Assembly: GCA_030681365.1 (NCBI GenBank)
Contig: JAUXWH010000004.1
Span: forward strand, 1 to 33,902
DNA length: 33,902 nt
Direction of reading: 5' to 3'
Source of the DNA: Bradyrhizobium sp.
GTDB taxonomy: Bacteria; Pseudomonadota; Alphaproteobacteria; Rhizobiales; Xanthobacteraceae
Shown in pieces: positions 1 through 7,072 of this stretch (position 1 is the first letter of the stretch; the number at the start of each line of letters is the position of its first letter). The position numbers and the translations under genes are program-made. Under the pieces are notes generated by a model. That model was not told where the DNA came from. It worked only from the letters and a program-made list of their open reading frames with translations, and ran no database searches.

Positions 1-1
1 G

Positions 2-439
2 TTCCGGGCGAAGCAGGGGGAAGGCAAGGTTGCCATCGATGCGACCCTGAACCGGATTGCCCTCGATCAGGCCAAGGCCATGGCCGCCAAAGACAAGCTC
101 GATCACGACGTCCTCGGATCCTTCAATTCGAGAATGGCGCCCGCCAAAGCGGGGCGGGCCGCCGAGAACATCGCGTATGGCTACGAGGATTTCAAAAGGA
201 CGCTCGACCAGTGGATAAATTCGGCGGGCCATCGCAAGAATCTCCTGCTCCCGAAAGCCTCCAAGGTCGGCGTCGCCAGTGCCAGGAGCGTCACCTCCAA
301 TCGCACCTATTGGGCGATGGTGATCGCCGGCGACTATGAGAAGCCACGTCCGGCTGTGGCCACGAAAACCGCATCGAAGGCCGAGAAGCGAACGCCCGCG
401 CGATCGTGCCGGATGACGGTGCTCGGCATCTGCTTCTGA
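2..439 (+). CDS. CAP (SCP/PR-1) domain protein, 3' part
   Basis: The reading frame is open from the first bases of the window, so the start lies upstream; 145 residues are visible. The sequence has the look of a bacterial CAP/SCP domain: LNRIALDQAKAMAA, then HDVLGSFNSRM, AAENIAYGY, the segment LDQWINSAGHRKNLL that is typical of the family (W...S.GHR.N.L), and YWAMVIAGDY near the end of the fold. Proteins of this family are usually secreted and their biochemical role in bacteria is mostly unknown. A signal peptide cannot be judged because the N-terminus is missing. The last 40 residues are basic and contain one Cys pair (SCRMTVLGICF). The family call is fairly safe; no function is inferred. 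Confidence 0.8.
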   Translation, partial: FRAKQGEGKVAIDATLNRIALDQAKAMAAKDKLDHDVLGSFNSRMAPAKAGRAAENIAYGYEDFKRTLDQWINSAGHRKNLLLPKASKVGVASARSVTSNRTYWAMVIAGDYEKPRPAVATKTASKAEKRTPARSCRMTVLGICF

Positions 440-469
440 AGGCTGGTCGGGCTTCGAAGCCGCTGGACT

Positions 470-558
470 CGTCATGCCCGAGCTTGTCCCGGGAATCCAC
501 GTCCTGGCTTCATTAAGGCAAGAAAGACGAAGATGGCCGGGACAAGCCCGGCCATGAC
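470..558. repeat. Intergenic palindromic repeat, family 1, copy A
   Basis: An 89-bp imperfect palindrome starting with CGTCATGCCCG and ending with CCCGGCCATGAC. It folds as a long hairpin with a degenerate centre containing AAGAAAGAC. Two relatives lie at 12545-12633 (same orientation) and 16334-16423 (inverted). It occupies the gap between the CAP gene and tRNA-Arg. Such elements are non-coding, probably non-autonomous dispersed repeats; no transposase is present. Confidence 0.8.
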
Positions 559-570
559 AGAAAGGAGTCG

Positions 571-598
571 TTTTCAGGCGGTCAGAAACACCTGAAAA
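571..598. repeat. Perfect 8-bp inverted repeat
   Basis: TTTTCAGG at 571-578 and CCTGAAAA at 591-598 form a perfect inverted repeat around a 12-nt spacer. It lies 132 bp after the CAP gene stop, beyond the palindromic repeat and about 100 bp before the tRNA. It could act as a transcription terminator hairpin or an operator, but nothing else supports either role. The rest of 599-698 holds nothing recognisable. Confidence 0.35.
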
Positions 599-698
599 TG
601 CCGTCTGCGTTCCCGCTCAGGCCCTTTGGAGGGCTGGCGATCACCCGCCCACTTTGATATGAACCAGCCAAGCCCCCCGCGACATCGCGCCGGGCTTC

Positions 699-775
699 GG
701 TCCCGTAGCTCAGCCGGATAGAGCGACGGTTTCCTAAACCGTAGGTCGCATGTTCGAGTCATGCCGGGATCGCCA
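699..775 (+). tRNA. tRNA-Arg (anticodon CCT)
   Basis: A complete cloverleaf can be drawn by hand. The acceptor stem is GGTCCCG/CGGGATC with one G-U pair, the D stem GCTC/GAGC, the anticodon stem ACGGT/ACCGT with loop TTCCTAA (anticodon CCT at 733-735, reading AGG), and the T arm GCATG-TTCGAGT-CATGC. The discriminator is G, followed by an encoded CCA at 773-775. All stems pair fully. It stands alone, with no other RNA gene next to it and no integrase gene in the window. Confidence 0.95.
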
Positions 776-809
776 ACTCATCGAATTCGGCTTGCAGTCA
801 GTCACCAGG

Positions 810-1613
810 TCACTTCGTCGCGGAAATCGCCCGTTCGACTGCGTGTGCGGCGTCGAGCAGGGCTTCGGCTACTTCCGCCTCACGCTGCGGGTTGAGCCGG
901 TGGCGGACCGCCGAAATGGTGATGGCCGCCGCGGGCGCGCCGTCCGGACCTCTGATCCAGGCCGAAACCGACTTCGTGCCCGGCACCAGGCCGATGTCGC
1001 GCAGTTCATAGCCCCGGCGTCGCGCCGCCTGAATCTTGCTAAGTACCGCCGGCATGCTGGTGCGGTAGGACTTGAACCTCACCTGATTGGCCGCGACGAT
1101 CTTCCGCGCGTCCGGCGCCGGCAACGCGGCGAGGATGGCGACGCCCGCGCTGCTGACGCCGAGCGGGCGCCGCGCGCCGACCTCGATCGACAGCACCTGA
1201 ATCGGATAGGACCCGATCCGGCGCGCGACGCACAGCGTATCGAGCCCGGTCCGCACCGTCAGGAATAGCGTGTCCCCGAGCTGTGCGGAGACCTTTGCGA
1301 GATGGGGCTCGGCCGCGACCAGCAGCGGGGAGCGGGACTGCCGCGCCAATGCCAGCTCGGACACCTGCCGGCCGATGACGTAACGCCCGCTCTTGTCGCT
1401 GCGCTCGACAATGCCTTCCTCGACCAGCACGTGCACGATGCGATGTACCGTGGGCCGGGTCAGGGCGGTGGATTGCACGACCTCCGAAAGCCGCACGCCC
1501 TCCTCGCGGCCTGCCGCGAGAATGCGCAATACCGACAGGGCCCGCCGGATCGCCTGGGCGCCCGGTCTGGGCTCCGGAATGTCCCGTCCCGATGCCCTTC
1601 GCCGATCCGCCAT
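810..1613 (-). CDS. IclR-family transcriptional regulator
   Basis: 267 residues from the ATG at 1613, the usual IclR length (250-270). The frame is open further upstream, but that extension is basic, low in structure and would run across the divergent gene's start, so the shorter form is preferred. An N-terminal winged helix-turn-helix spans about residues 20-80 (AIRRALSVLRIL, LSEVVQSTALTRPTVHRIVHVLVEEGIVERS). It is followed by the C-terminal effector domain (LGVSSAGVAILAALP; YELRDIGLVPGTKSVSAWIRGPDGAPAAAITIS). The gene is divergent from the tricarboxylate-binding-protein operon starting at 1795, the standard arrangement for a local regulator of a catabolic operon. IclR proteins normally bind the shared promoter region and respond to a pathway metabolite; the ligand cannot be read from the sequence. 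Confidence 0.92.
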   Translation of the reverse strand: MADRRRASGRDIPEPRPGAQAIRRALSVLRILAAGREEGVRLSEVVQSTALTRPTVHRIVHVLVEEGIVERSDKSGRYVIGRQVSELALARQSRSPLLVAAEPHLAKVSAQLGDTLFLTVRTGLDTLCVARRIGSYPIQVLSIEVGARRPLGVSSAGVAILAALPAPDARKIVAANQVRFKSYRTSMPAVLSKIQAARRRGYELRDIGLVPGTKSVSAWIRGPDGAPAAAITISAVRHRLNPQREAEVAEALLDAAHAVERAISATK

Positions 1614-1640
1614 CGTCCCGATTCCGCCCTGCCGCCGCCG

Positions 1641-1672
1641 TCCATAATGTGGACATATCCAGCACAATTCCG
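1641..1672. promoter_or_regulatory. Possible IclR operator in the divergent promoter region
   Basis: Between the IclR start (1613) and the operon start (1795) the sequence carries three alternating TCCA/TGGA elements: TCCA at 1641-1644, TGGA at 1650-1653 and TCCA at 1658-1661. The central TGGACATATCCA matches its own reverse complement at 10 of 12 bases. IclR-family boxes are often short TGGA/TCCA-type palindromes, so this is a reasonable operator candidate. It lies close to the regulator's own start, which would fit autoregulation. This is an inference from position and symmetry only. Confidence 0.35.
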
Positions 1673-1794
1673 TCGACAACGGAAGGGCGCTGGCCATGAT
1701 CGCGGCGCCCGCAAGCGACAGCTCGCGGGCCGTTGCGGTCCACACCGCAACAACAACGTGGCGAATCCAGCCACGCGGCATTCGGGAGGTTATC

Positions 1795-2772
1795 ATGAGA
1801 TTTTTCGCGATCATGTGGGTTGCCGTCGTGGGGTTGCTGGTGACCCCGATGACCGGTCCGGCGGCAGCCCAGCAGTGGCCCGCGCGCACGGTGCGCCTCA
1901 TCGTGCCGTATCCGGCCGGCGGCAATGTCGATGGCGCGGCGCGCATCATCGGCAACAAGCTGCAGGAAATCCTCGGCCAGACCTTCATCGTGGAAAACAA
2001 GGCCGGTGCCGGCGGCCTGATCGCCGGCGAGGCCTTCGCCAAATCCGCACCCGACGGCTACACTCTATTTGTAGGCGCCAACGGACCGGTGCTGTTTGCC
2101 CCCGAAATCGCCCAGCGCGATGCCTACAACTGGAAGCGGGACTTCCTGCCGATCACCTCGATCTCGATGACGCCGCTGGTGCTCGAAGTGCATCCCGCGG
2201 TGCAGGCCAAGACCCTGAAGGAATTCTTCGACCTTGCCCGCCGCGAGCCCGGCAAGCTGACGATGGCCTCGCCCGGCGCGGGCACCACCAATCATCTGCT
2301 CAGTGAACTGGTGCAATCGACCCTCGGCCTGCAGTGGGTCACGGTGCAATACCGCGGCAACGCGCCGGCTTCCACCGATCTGATCGGCGGCCAGGTCCAG
2401 TTCGCGTTCGACCAGATTTCGGTCGGACTGCCCTTCATCAAGAACGGCATGGTGCGGGCGCTCGCGGTCACCGGCGCCAACCGCGCATCCTGGCTTCCCG
2501 ATGTGCCGACCTTCACGGAACTCGGTTACAAGGAATTCGACGGCCAGACTTTTACTGGCCTGTTCGCGCCCGCTGGCACGCCCGCCGAAATCGTGACCAA
2601 GCTCCACGACACGCTGGCGAAAATTCTCAAGGACCCGGAGGTCGTGGCAAAATTCAACGCGCTCGGCGCCGAGGCCGTGCCGATGACCCCGGCTGAATTC
2701 AAGAGCTATCTCGAACGCGAGGACAGCAAATGGATTCCGGTGGTCCGCAAGGCCAACATCAAGGCCGGGTGA
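1795..2772 (+). CDS. Tripartite tricarboxylate transporter (Bug/TctC) substrate-binding protein
   Basis: 325 residues. The ATG at 1795 is chosen because GGGAGG (1784-1789) stands 5 nt upstream and because it gives a clean signal peptide (MRFFAIMWVAVVGLLV...GPAAA-QQ). The mature protein starts with the family signature WPARTVRLIVPYPAGGNVDGAARIIGNKLQEILGQTFIVENKAGAGGLIAGEAFAKSAPDGYTL, and continues with SPGAGTTNHLLSELV and DVPTFTELGY, all typical of Bug proteins. These periplasmic proteins bind small carboxylates. The membrane partners TctA/TctB are not nearby, which is common for this very expanded family. As first gene of the catabolic operon it probably delivers, or senses, the aromatic acid or its carboxylate substrate; the ligand is unknown. 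Confidence 0.93.
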   Translation: MRFFAIMWVAVVGLLVTPMTGPAAAQQWPARTVRLIVPYPAGGNVDGAARIIGNKLQEILGQTFIVENKAGAGGLIAGEAFAKSAPDGYTLFVGANGPVLFAPEIAQRDAYNWKRDFLPITSISMTPLVLEVHPAVQAKTLKEFFDLARREPGKLTMASPGAGTTNHLLSELVQSTLGLQWVTVQYRGNAPASTDLIGGQVQFAFDQISVGLPFIKNGMVRALAVTGANRASWLPDVPTFTELGYKEFDGQTFTGLFAPAGTPAEIVTKLHDTLAKILKDPEVVAKFNALGAEAVPMTPAEFKSYLEREDSKWIPVVRKANIKAG

Positions 2773-2784
2773 ACGGGGCGTGTG

Positions 2785-3402
2785 ATGCGGATCGATCCGT
2801 CCGACCTTGCGGCCGAACAGGCCTATCGGCTGCTGACCGGCATTGTGGTGCCGCGCCCGATTGCGTGGGTCACTACCCTGTCCGGCGACGGCGTGGTCAA
2901 TCTCGCTCCCTTCAGCGCCTTTACCTTCGTGTCGCCCAAGCCGCCGATGCTGGCGATCAGCGTCGGCCGCAAGGCCGGGGTCTACAAGGACACCGCGCAC
3001 AATATTCTCAACAACGAGGAGTTCGTCGTTCATATCGCCGACTCCACGCTGATGAACGCGGTGCATGAAAGCTCCACCGAACATCCGCCCGAGGTCAGCG
3101 AGGTCGAGGAGCTGAACCTGGAGACGCAGCCTAGCGAGCGCGTCAAGGTGCCGCGTCTTGCCGTGGCGCCGATCGCGATGGAATGCCGGTTTCGGCAGTG
3201 CCTCGAATTCGGCGAGACCCGCAGCCGACTCCTGGTCGGCGAAGTCCTGGTGTTCCACATCCGCGACGGCCTTCTCAGCAACGGCAAGATCGAAACCGAA
3301 GCGCTCGATCCCATCGCCCGCATCGGCGGGCCACGCTACGCGCGACTGGGTGAGATTTTCACCCTGAAGCCGGTGTTCCAGACTTCGAAGTCGCCGTCCT
3401 GA
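2785..3402 (+). CDS. Flavin reductase-like (FMN-binding split barrel) protein
   Basis: 205 residues from the ATG at 2785; a GTG immediately before it at 2782 is an alternative. The N-terminal half matches the DIM6/NTAB flavin-reductase-like fold: GIVVPRPIAWVTTLSGDGVVNLAPFSAFTFVSPKPPMLAISVGRKAG, followed by KDTAHNILNNEEFVVHIAD. These proteins bind FMN and often supply reduced flavin to a partner oxygenase or act as flavoproteins themselves. It starts 12 bp after the binding-protein stop, so it is very likely co-transcribed. No partner monooxygenase lies in this operon; the nearest flavin hydroxylase is far away at 22037-23176. Family assignment is good, the role in this pathway is open. Confidence 0.88.
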   Translation: MRIDPSDLAAEQAYRLLTGIVVPRPIAWVTTLSGDGVVNLAPFSAFTFVSPKPPMLAISVGRKAGVYKDTAHNILNNEEFVVHIADSTLMNAVHESSTEHPPEVSEVEELNLETQPSERVKVPRLAVAPIAMECRFRQCLEFGETRSRLLVGEVLVFHIRDGLLSNGKIETEALDPIARIGGPRYARLGEIFTLKPVFQTSKSPS

Positions 3403-3449
3403 AGAAATGACGTCAGCCGTCGGACACGCGCCGATCCGGAGATCGAATT

Positions 3450-4310
3450 ATGCGTCTTTTGAGTTATCTCGCGAACGGCAGGCCGGGCTATGGCGTTGCC
3501 GTCGATGGCGGCATCGTCGACCTGACCAGGCGGATCGGAACGCCATTTCCCGATTTGCGGAGCCTGATCGCCGGTGACGGGCTCGACGCCGCGCGCACCG
3601 CTTGCGCCGGTCAACGGCCTGATTACGCGCTGGACGAGGTCGTCCTGCTGCCGCCGGTTACAGCGCCGGAAAAGCTCTGGTGCATCGGCGTGAACTACCG
3701 GGATCGCAATGCCGAATACAAGGACAATTCGGATCTGCCCAAATATCCCAGCCTGTTCGTTCGCAACCCGTCCTCGGTGGTCGGCTCCGGACAGGGAATC
3801 GAGAAGCCCAAAATATCCGAGCAGCTCGACTATGAGGGCGAACTGGTCGTCGTGATCGGCAAGGAGGGGCGTCATATCCCGCGCGAGCGCGCCTATGAGC
3901 ACATCTTCGGCATGACGCTGTGCAACGAGGGCAGCGTGCGCGACTGGCTGCACCACGGCAAGTTCAACGTTACCCAGGGCAAGAACTTCGACCGCTCCGG
4001 CAGCATCGGGCCGTGGATCGTGACATCCGACGAACTCGACCCGCGCGGTCCGCACGACATCCTCACCCGCGTCAACGGCGAACTGCGGCAGCAAGACTCT
4101 ACCGAACGGCTGATGTTTCCGTTCGATTTCCTGATTGCCTATCTCTCCACCTTCGCCACGCTGAGGCCCGGCGACATGATCGCTACGGGAACGCCGACCG
4201 GGGCCGGCGCCCGGTTCGATCCGCCGCGCTGGTTGAAACCCGGCGACGTGGTCGAGGTCGAATCGTCAGGGATCGGCATCCTGCGCAACACCGTCGTCAC
4301 CGAGAAGTAG
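3450..4310 (+). CDS. Fumarylacetoacetate hydrolase (FAH) family protein
   Basis: 286 residues with the C-terminal FAH fold: [30 protein letters not shown], the metal-binding [12 protein letters not shown] (about residues 128-139), [20 protein letters not shown] and [14 protein letters not shown]. The family cleaves or isomerises acylpyruvate-type diacids using a divalent metal. At the place where most members have NDxSxRD, this protein reads NEGSVRD, with Glu160 instead of the Asp metal ligand; the change is conservative. An SD-like GGAG sits about 10 nt before the ATG. It is 4 bp upstream of the HpaH-like gene, so 2-hydroxyhepta-2,4-diene-1,7-dioate isomerase (HpaG-type) activity is a natural guess. 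Fumarylpyruvate hydrolase is the main alternative, because the gentisate cluster in this window has no hydrolase of its own. Confidence 0.88.
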   Translation: MRLLSYLANGRPGYGVAVDGGIVDLTRRIGTPFPDLRSLIAGDGLDAARTACAGQRPDYALDEVVLLPPVTAPEKLWCIGVNYRDRNAEYKDNSDLPKYPSLFVRNPSSVVGSGQGIEKPKISEQLDYEGELVVVIGKEGRHIPRERAYEHIFGMTLCNEGSVRDWLHHGKFNVTQGKNFDRSGSIGPWIVTSDELDPRGPHDILTRVNGELRQQDSTERLMFPFDFLIAYLSTFATLRPGDMIATGTPTGAGARFDPPRWLKPGDVVEVESSGIGILRNTVVTEK

Positions 4311-4314
4311 ACCC

Positions 4315-5118
4315 ATGCTCGACCAACCCACCATCGATCGCCTCGCGCGCCGCCTCGACGAGGCCGAGCGCAGCAAGTCCCTGATCCGCGCGTTTACGCT
4401 GGAACATCCGGCTCTGACCATCGAGGACGCCTACGCGATCCAGCGCGCCTGGACCGGGTTGCAACTGGCGCGCGGACGGATCGTCAAGGGACACAAGATC
4501 GGGCTGACGTCGAAGGCGATGCAAAACGCAGTCGGAATTTCCGAGCCGGATTACGGCGTTCTGTTCGAGGACATGTTCTATCCCGACGCAAGTCCGATTC
4601 CGTTCGACCGATTCCACGCGCCGCGCATCGAAGTCGAACTGGCGTTCATCCTGAAGACCGCGCTGAGGGGCCCGGACTGCACGATCTTCGACGTGCTCAA
4701 CGCCACCGACTACGTCACGCCGGCGCTGGAAATCCTGGAAACACGCATGCATCGCATCGATCCCGAGACCAGGGCGCCGCGCAAGGTGATGGATACGATA
4801 TCCGACAACGCGGCGAATGCGGCGCTGGTGCTGGGCGGGCGGCCGTTCCGGCCGCTGGATGTGGACCTGCGCTGGATCGGCGCGCTGCTGTTTCGCAACG
4901 GCCAGATCGAGGAAACCGGCATCGCCGCCGGCGTCCTCAACCATCCCGCGCGCGGCGTCGCATGGCTCGCCAATCGCCTGGCGCCTCACGGCGAGCAGCT
5001 CGAGGTGGGCGAAGTCGTGCTGGCGGGATCGTTCACCCGTCCGGTCGACATCATCAAGGGCGACACGTTCCACGCCGATTACGGTCCGTTCGGGTCGGTG
5101 TCCTGCCAGTTCGCCTGA
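4315..5118 (+). CDS. hpaH: 2-oxo-hept-4-ene-1,7-dioate hydratase (HpaH)
   Basis: 267 residues, the same length as E. coli HpaH. Long blocks read nearly the same as that enzyme from memory: [101 protein letters not shown] and [10 protein letters not shown]. HpaH adds water to 2-oxohept-4-ene-1,7-dioate in homoprotocatechuate (4-hydroxyphenylacetate) meta-cleavage. XylJ (2-oxopent-4-enoate hydratase) and XylI (4-oxalocrotonate decarboxylase) are homologous, but the match is to HpaH. The start is 4 bp after the FAH stop. HpaB/C/D/E/F/I are not in the window, so the enzyme works either with distant genes or in a modified pathway. Confidence 0.9.
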   Translation: MLDQPTIDRLARRLDEAERSKSLIRAFTLEHPALTIEDAYAIQRAWTGLQLARGRIVKGHKIGLTSKAMQNAVGISEPDYGVLFEDMFYPDASPIPFDRFHAPRIEVELAFILKTALRGPDCTIFDVLNATDYVTPALEILETRMHRIDPETRAPRKVMDTISDNAANAALVLGGRPFRPLDVDLRWIGALLFRNGQIEETGIAAGVLNHPARGVAWLANRLAPHGEQLEVGEVVLAGSFTRPVDIIKGDTFHADYGPFGSVSCQFA

Positions 5119-5141
5119 AAGAGCAGATAGGAGAAACAGCG

Positions 5142-5525
5142 ATGACGCGACGCAAGAGTATCCAGATCGGCGAATTCAAGCACGCCAATCCGATTCCGAA
5201 CGCCTGCCGCATTGGCAACCTCTTGATGTCCGGCGTCATTCTCGGCCGCGATCCCGTGACCGGCGTGATGCCGGAGCGGATCGAGGACCAGTGCGCCAAC
5301 ATGTTCGGCCACATGAAGACGATCGTGGAGGCCGGCGGCGGCAGCACCGGCGACATCATCAAGATGACCGTGTGGCTGCAGGACCGCAGCCAGCGCGCGC
5401 CCGTCAACACCGAGTGGCTGAAGATGTTTCCCGATGAACATTCGCGCCCCGCCCGCCATGCGCTGCAGATGCAGATGGAAGGCGGCGCGCTGGTGCAATG
5501 CGACTTCACCGCCGTGATCGATTGA
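5142..5525 (+). CDS. RidA (YjgF/YER057c/UK114) family protein
   Basis: 127 residues, standard RidA length. ATG at 5142 follows ATAGGAGAAA, a good ribosome-binding site. Visible family features are GNLLMSGVILGRDPVTG, MFGHMKTIVEAGGGSTGDIIKMTVWLQD, and the C-terminal HSRPARHALQMQMEGGALVQCDFTAVID, where the conserved Arg of the active site (RPAR) is present. RidA proteins hydrolyse reactive enamine/imine intermediates; catabolic paralogues include 2-aminomuconate deaminase and related enzymes in aromatic operons. Its place between hpaH and an amidohydrolase, with short gaps, indicates a pathway role here, possibly on an amino-substituted or enol intermediate. The exact substrate cannot be read from the sequence. 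Confidence 0.9.
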   Translation: MTRRKSIQIGEFKHANPIPNACRIGNLLMSGVILGRDPVTGVMPERIEDQCANMFGHMKTIVEAGGGSTGDIIKMTVWLQDRSQRAPVNTEWLKMFPDEHSRPARHALQMQMEGGALVQCDFTAVID

Positions 5526-5568
5526 GCGAAACGGTCGACTGACCCTGCGTCATCAAGAGGACCCGCGA

Positions 5569-6444
5569 ATGCCGACTTACCTTGCTTTCGATCCGAACCC
5601 GCGCCGTCCGTCACGGCTGCCGCCGCCGAAAAGCATCGACAGCCAGTTCCACGTGATGGGGCCGGTCGATAAATATCCGGTGCGCCCGGGCGCCGCCTAC
5701 GAGATGCCGACGGCGACCTGGGAGGCGGCGCTGCGGGTCCACAAGGCGCTCGGCATCGAGCGCGGCATCATCGTGCAGACCACGACCTATGGCGCGGATC
5801 ATTCGGTGGTGCTCGATGCGCTCGCCGCCATGGGTCCGAATTACCGCGCCTGCGCCAACGCGCTGGTGTTCGCGGAAGCTGACGATGCCTATCTCGGCAA
5901 GCTGCATGATGCCGGCGTGCGCGGCGCGCGCTTCAGTTTCCGCAAGGAACTGGGCGCGGTGCTGTCGGACGCCGATTTTGCCCGCGCCATCGCGCGGATT
6001 CGCGAACTCGGCTGGTATGTGAAAATCCAGCCGGAAAAGGACGGCATCGTCTCCAGCGTCGCCAAATACGAGTCGCTCGACGTCCCCGTGCTGATCGATC
6101 ATATGGCACGCCCCGACCCGGCGCGCGGCAACGACGATCCGAATCTGCGGAAGATGCTGGAACTGTTGTCGAAGGGAAATTTCTGGGTGATGCTCTCGCT
6201 CGGCGAGAAGACCTCCAAGGCCGGGCCGCCCTGGGACGACGTGATTCCGATCGCGCGCGCCTATATCGATGCCGCGCCGGATCGGTGCGTGTGGGCGAGC
6301 GACTGGCCGCATCCGGTTTCGGTGGTGCAGCCACCCAACGATGCAGACCTGCTGGAGCTGCTCTATCGCTACGCGCCCGATGAGGCGGAGCTGCAGAAGA
6401 TTCTGGTGACCAATCCGGCGAGACTGTTCGGATTCGGCGGCTAG
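5569..6444 (+). CDS. Amidohydrolase family protein, 2-pyrone-4,6-dicarboxylate lactonase-like
   Basis: 291 residues. The layout matches the LigI-like branch of amidohydrolase_2 proteins: PPKSIDSQFHVMGPVDKYPV near the N-terminus, GIERGIIVQTTTYGADHSVVLDAL, GVRGARFSF, LIDHMARPDP, and WASDWPHPV with the conserved Asp. The usual HxH pair in the first motif (DxHxHVFGP) is changed to Q26-F-H28. LigI itself does not need a metal, so loss of one His need not abolish activity. Relatives hydrolyse lactones or cyclic carboxylates from aromatic breakdown. It is the last gene of the operon; the next gene (6586) has its own upstream region. Confidence is high for the family, low for the substrate. Confidence 0.87.
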   Translation: MPTYLAFDPNPRRPSRLPPPKSIDSQFHVMGPVDKYPVRPGAAYEMPTATWEAALRVHKALGIERGIIVQTTTYGADHSVVLDALAAMGPNYRACANALVFAEADDAYLGKLHDAGVRGARFSFRKELGAVLSDADFARAIARIRELGWYVKIQPEKDGIVSSVAKYESLDVPVLIDHMARPDPARGNDDPNLRKMLELLSKGNFWVMLSLGEKTSKAGPPWDDVIPIARAYIDAAPDRCVWASDWPHPVSVVQPPNDADLLELLYRYAPDEAELQKILVTNPARLFGFGG

Positions 6445-6472
6445 ACCAGGCAGGAACCCTCGAACCGCAGGC

Positions 6473-6498
6473 CGTTCATCAGCATGAACGACCGTTCA
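6473..6498. promoter_or_regulatory. Cluster of alternating CGTTCA half-sites
   Basis: CGTTCAT (6473-6479) and ATGAACG (6484-6490) form a perfect inverted repeat with a 4-nt spacer. TGAACG (6485-6490) and CGTTCA (6493-6498) form a second one with a 2-nt spacer. The block is about 90 bp upstream of the secreted-protein start at 6586. It may be an operator with three half-sites. GGAAC at 6453-6457 followed by CGTT at 6473 also resembles an EcfG general-stress promoter, although the 15-nt spacing is short for that type. Confidence 0.35.
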
Positions 6499-6585
6499 AG
6501 AAGCTGTCGCCGATGTAATGTCGCAGCCAGGAACGTTGAACCTCCGTCGCGCTTGTCACTCCACATGTTGTTGAAGGAGTGTTCC

Positions 6586-6903
6586 ATGAAGAAACTGGCT
6601 CTTGTATTCGCCGTCGGTGCGGCCGCGCTGATCGGAGGTTCCGCCGCGAACGCCACTGATAACACAGTGAAGGCAAAAGCTGCCACCGATGTGGCGCAGC
6701 AGTCGACTGACATCAGTGCGCGCAAGCGGCACTATCGCCATCGCCACCATGTCTATCGTCACGGCTATCGTCACTATGGCTACCGCCACTACCGCCCGTA
6801 CTACGGCGGAAGCTATGCCTATGCGCCACGGCCCTATTATGGCCGCGGATATGGGTATGGCGGCCCGGGCATAAGCTTCAGCTTCGGCGGCGGCCGCTGG
6901 TAA
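6586..6903 (+). CDS. Small secreted His/Tyr/Gly-rich protein
   Basis: 105 residues. The ATG at 6586 is preferred over an earlier one (6484) because AAGGAG precedes it (6574-6579) and because it starts a textbook signal peptide: MKKLALVFAVGAAALIGGSAANA with cleavage after residue 23. The mature part has a short Ala/Thr-rich segment and then a repetitive basic-aromatic stretch (RKRHYRHRHHVYRHGYRHYGYRHY) that ends in Tyr/Gly-rich sequence and GGGRW. Similar short proteins are common in rhizobial genomes without a known function. His-rich segments can bind metal ions, but that is only a possibility here. It is monocistronic, with a strong terminator directly downstream. Confidence 0.85.
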   Translation: MKKLALVFAVGAAALIGGSAANATDNTVKAKAATDVAQQSTDISARKRHYRHRHHVYRHGYRHYGYRHYRPYYGGSYAYAPRPYYGRGYGYGGPGISFSFGGGRW

Positions 6904-6914
6904 TCGCAACGAAG

Positions 6915-6944
6915 AAGCCCGCTGCCGTGGTGGCAGCGGGCTTT
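6915..6944 (+). terminator. Rho-independent terminator
   Basis: A perfect 12-bp stem, AAGCCCGCTGCC (6915-6926) with GGCAGCGGGCTT (6932-6943), closes a GTGGT loop and runs into a T-rich end (CTTTGT). It begins 12 nt after the stop codon of the secreted protein. It is the clearest intrinsic terminator in the window. Confidence 0.85.
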
Positions 6945-7072
6945 GTCGTGCGAGATGCGCTGACGGAGGCGGAACGGATGCCACCAGGTTCCGCCCTTGG
7001 CGCGATCGGCGTTCCCACGGCCGGGGTGTGCATCCGAGAGTTGGCCACCGACTGGCAAAATTCGGCGGCGTG

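Noticed and set aside
699..775. Integrative element attached at tRNA-Arg
   Set aside because: No integrase gene is present and I found no second copy of the tRNA 3' end in the window.
2065..3258. 397-residue open frame on the minus strand
   Set aside because: It crosses two well-supported plus-strand genes and has shadow-frame composition.
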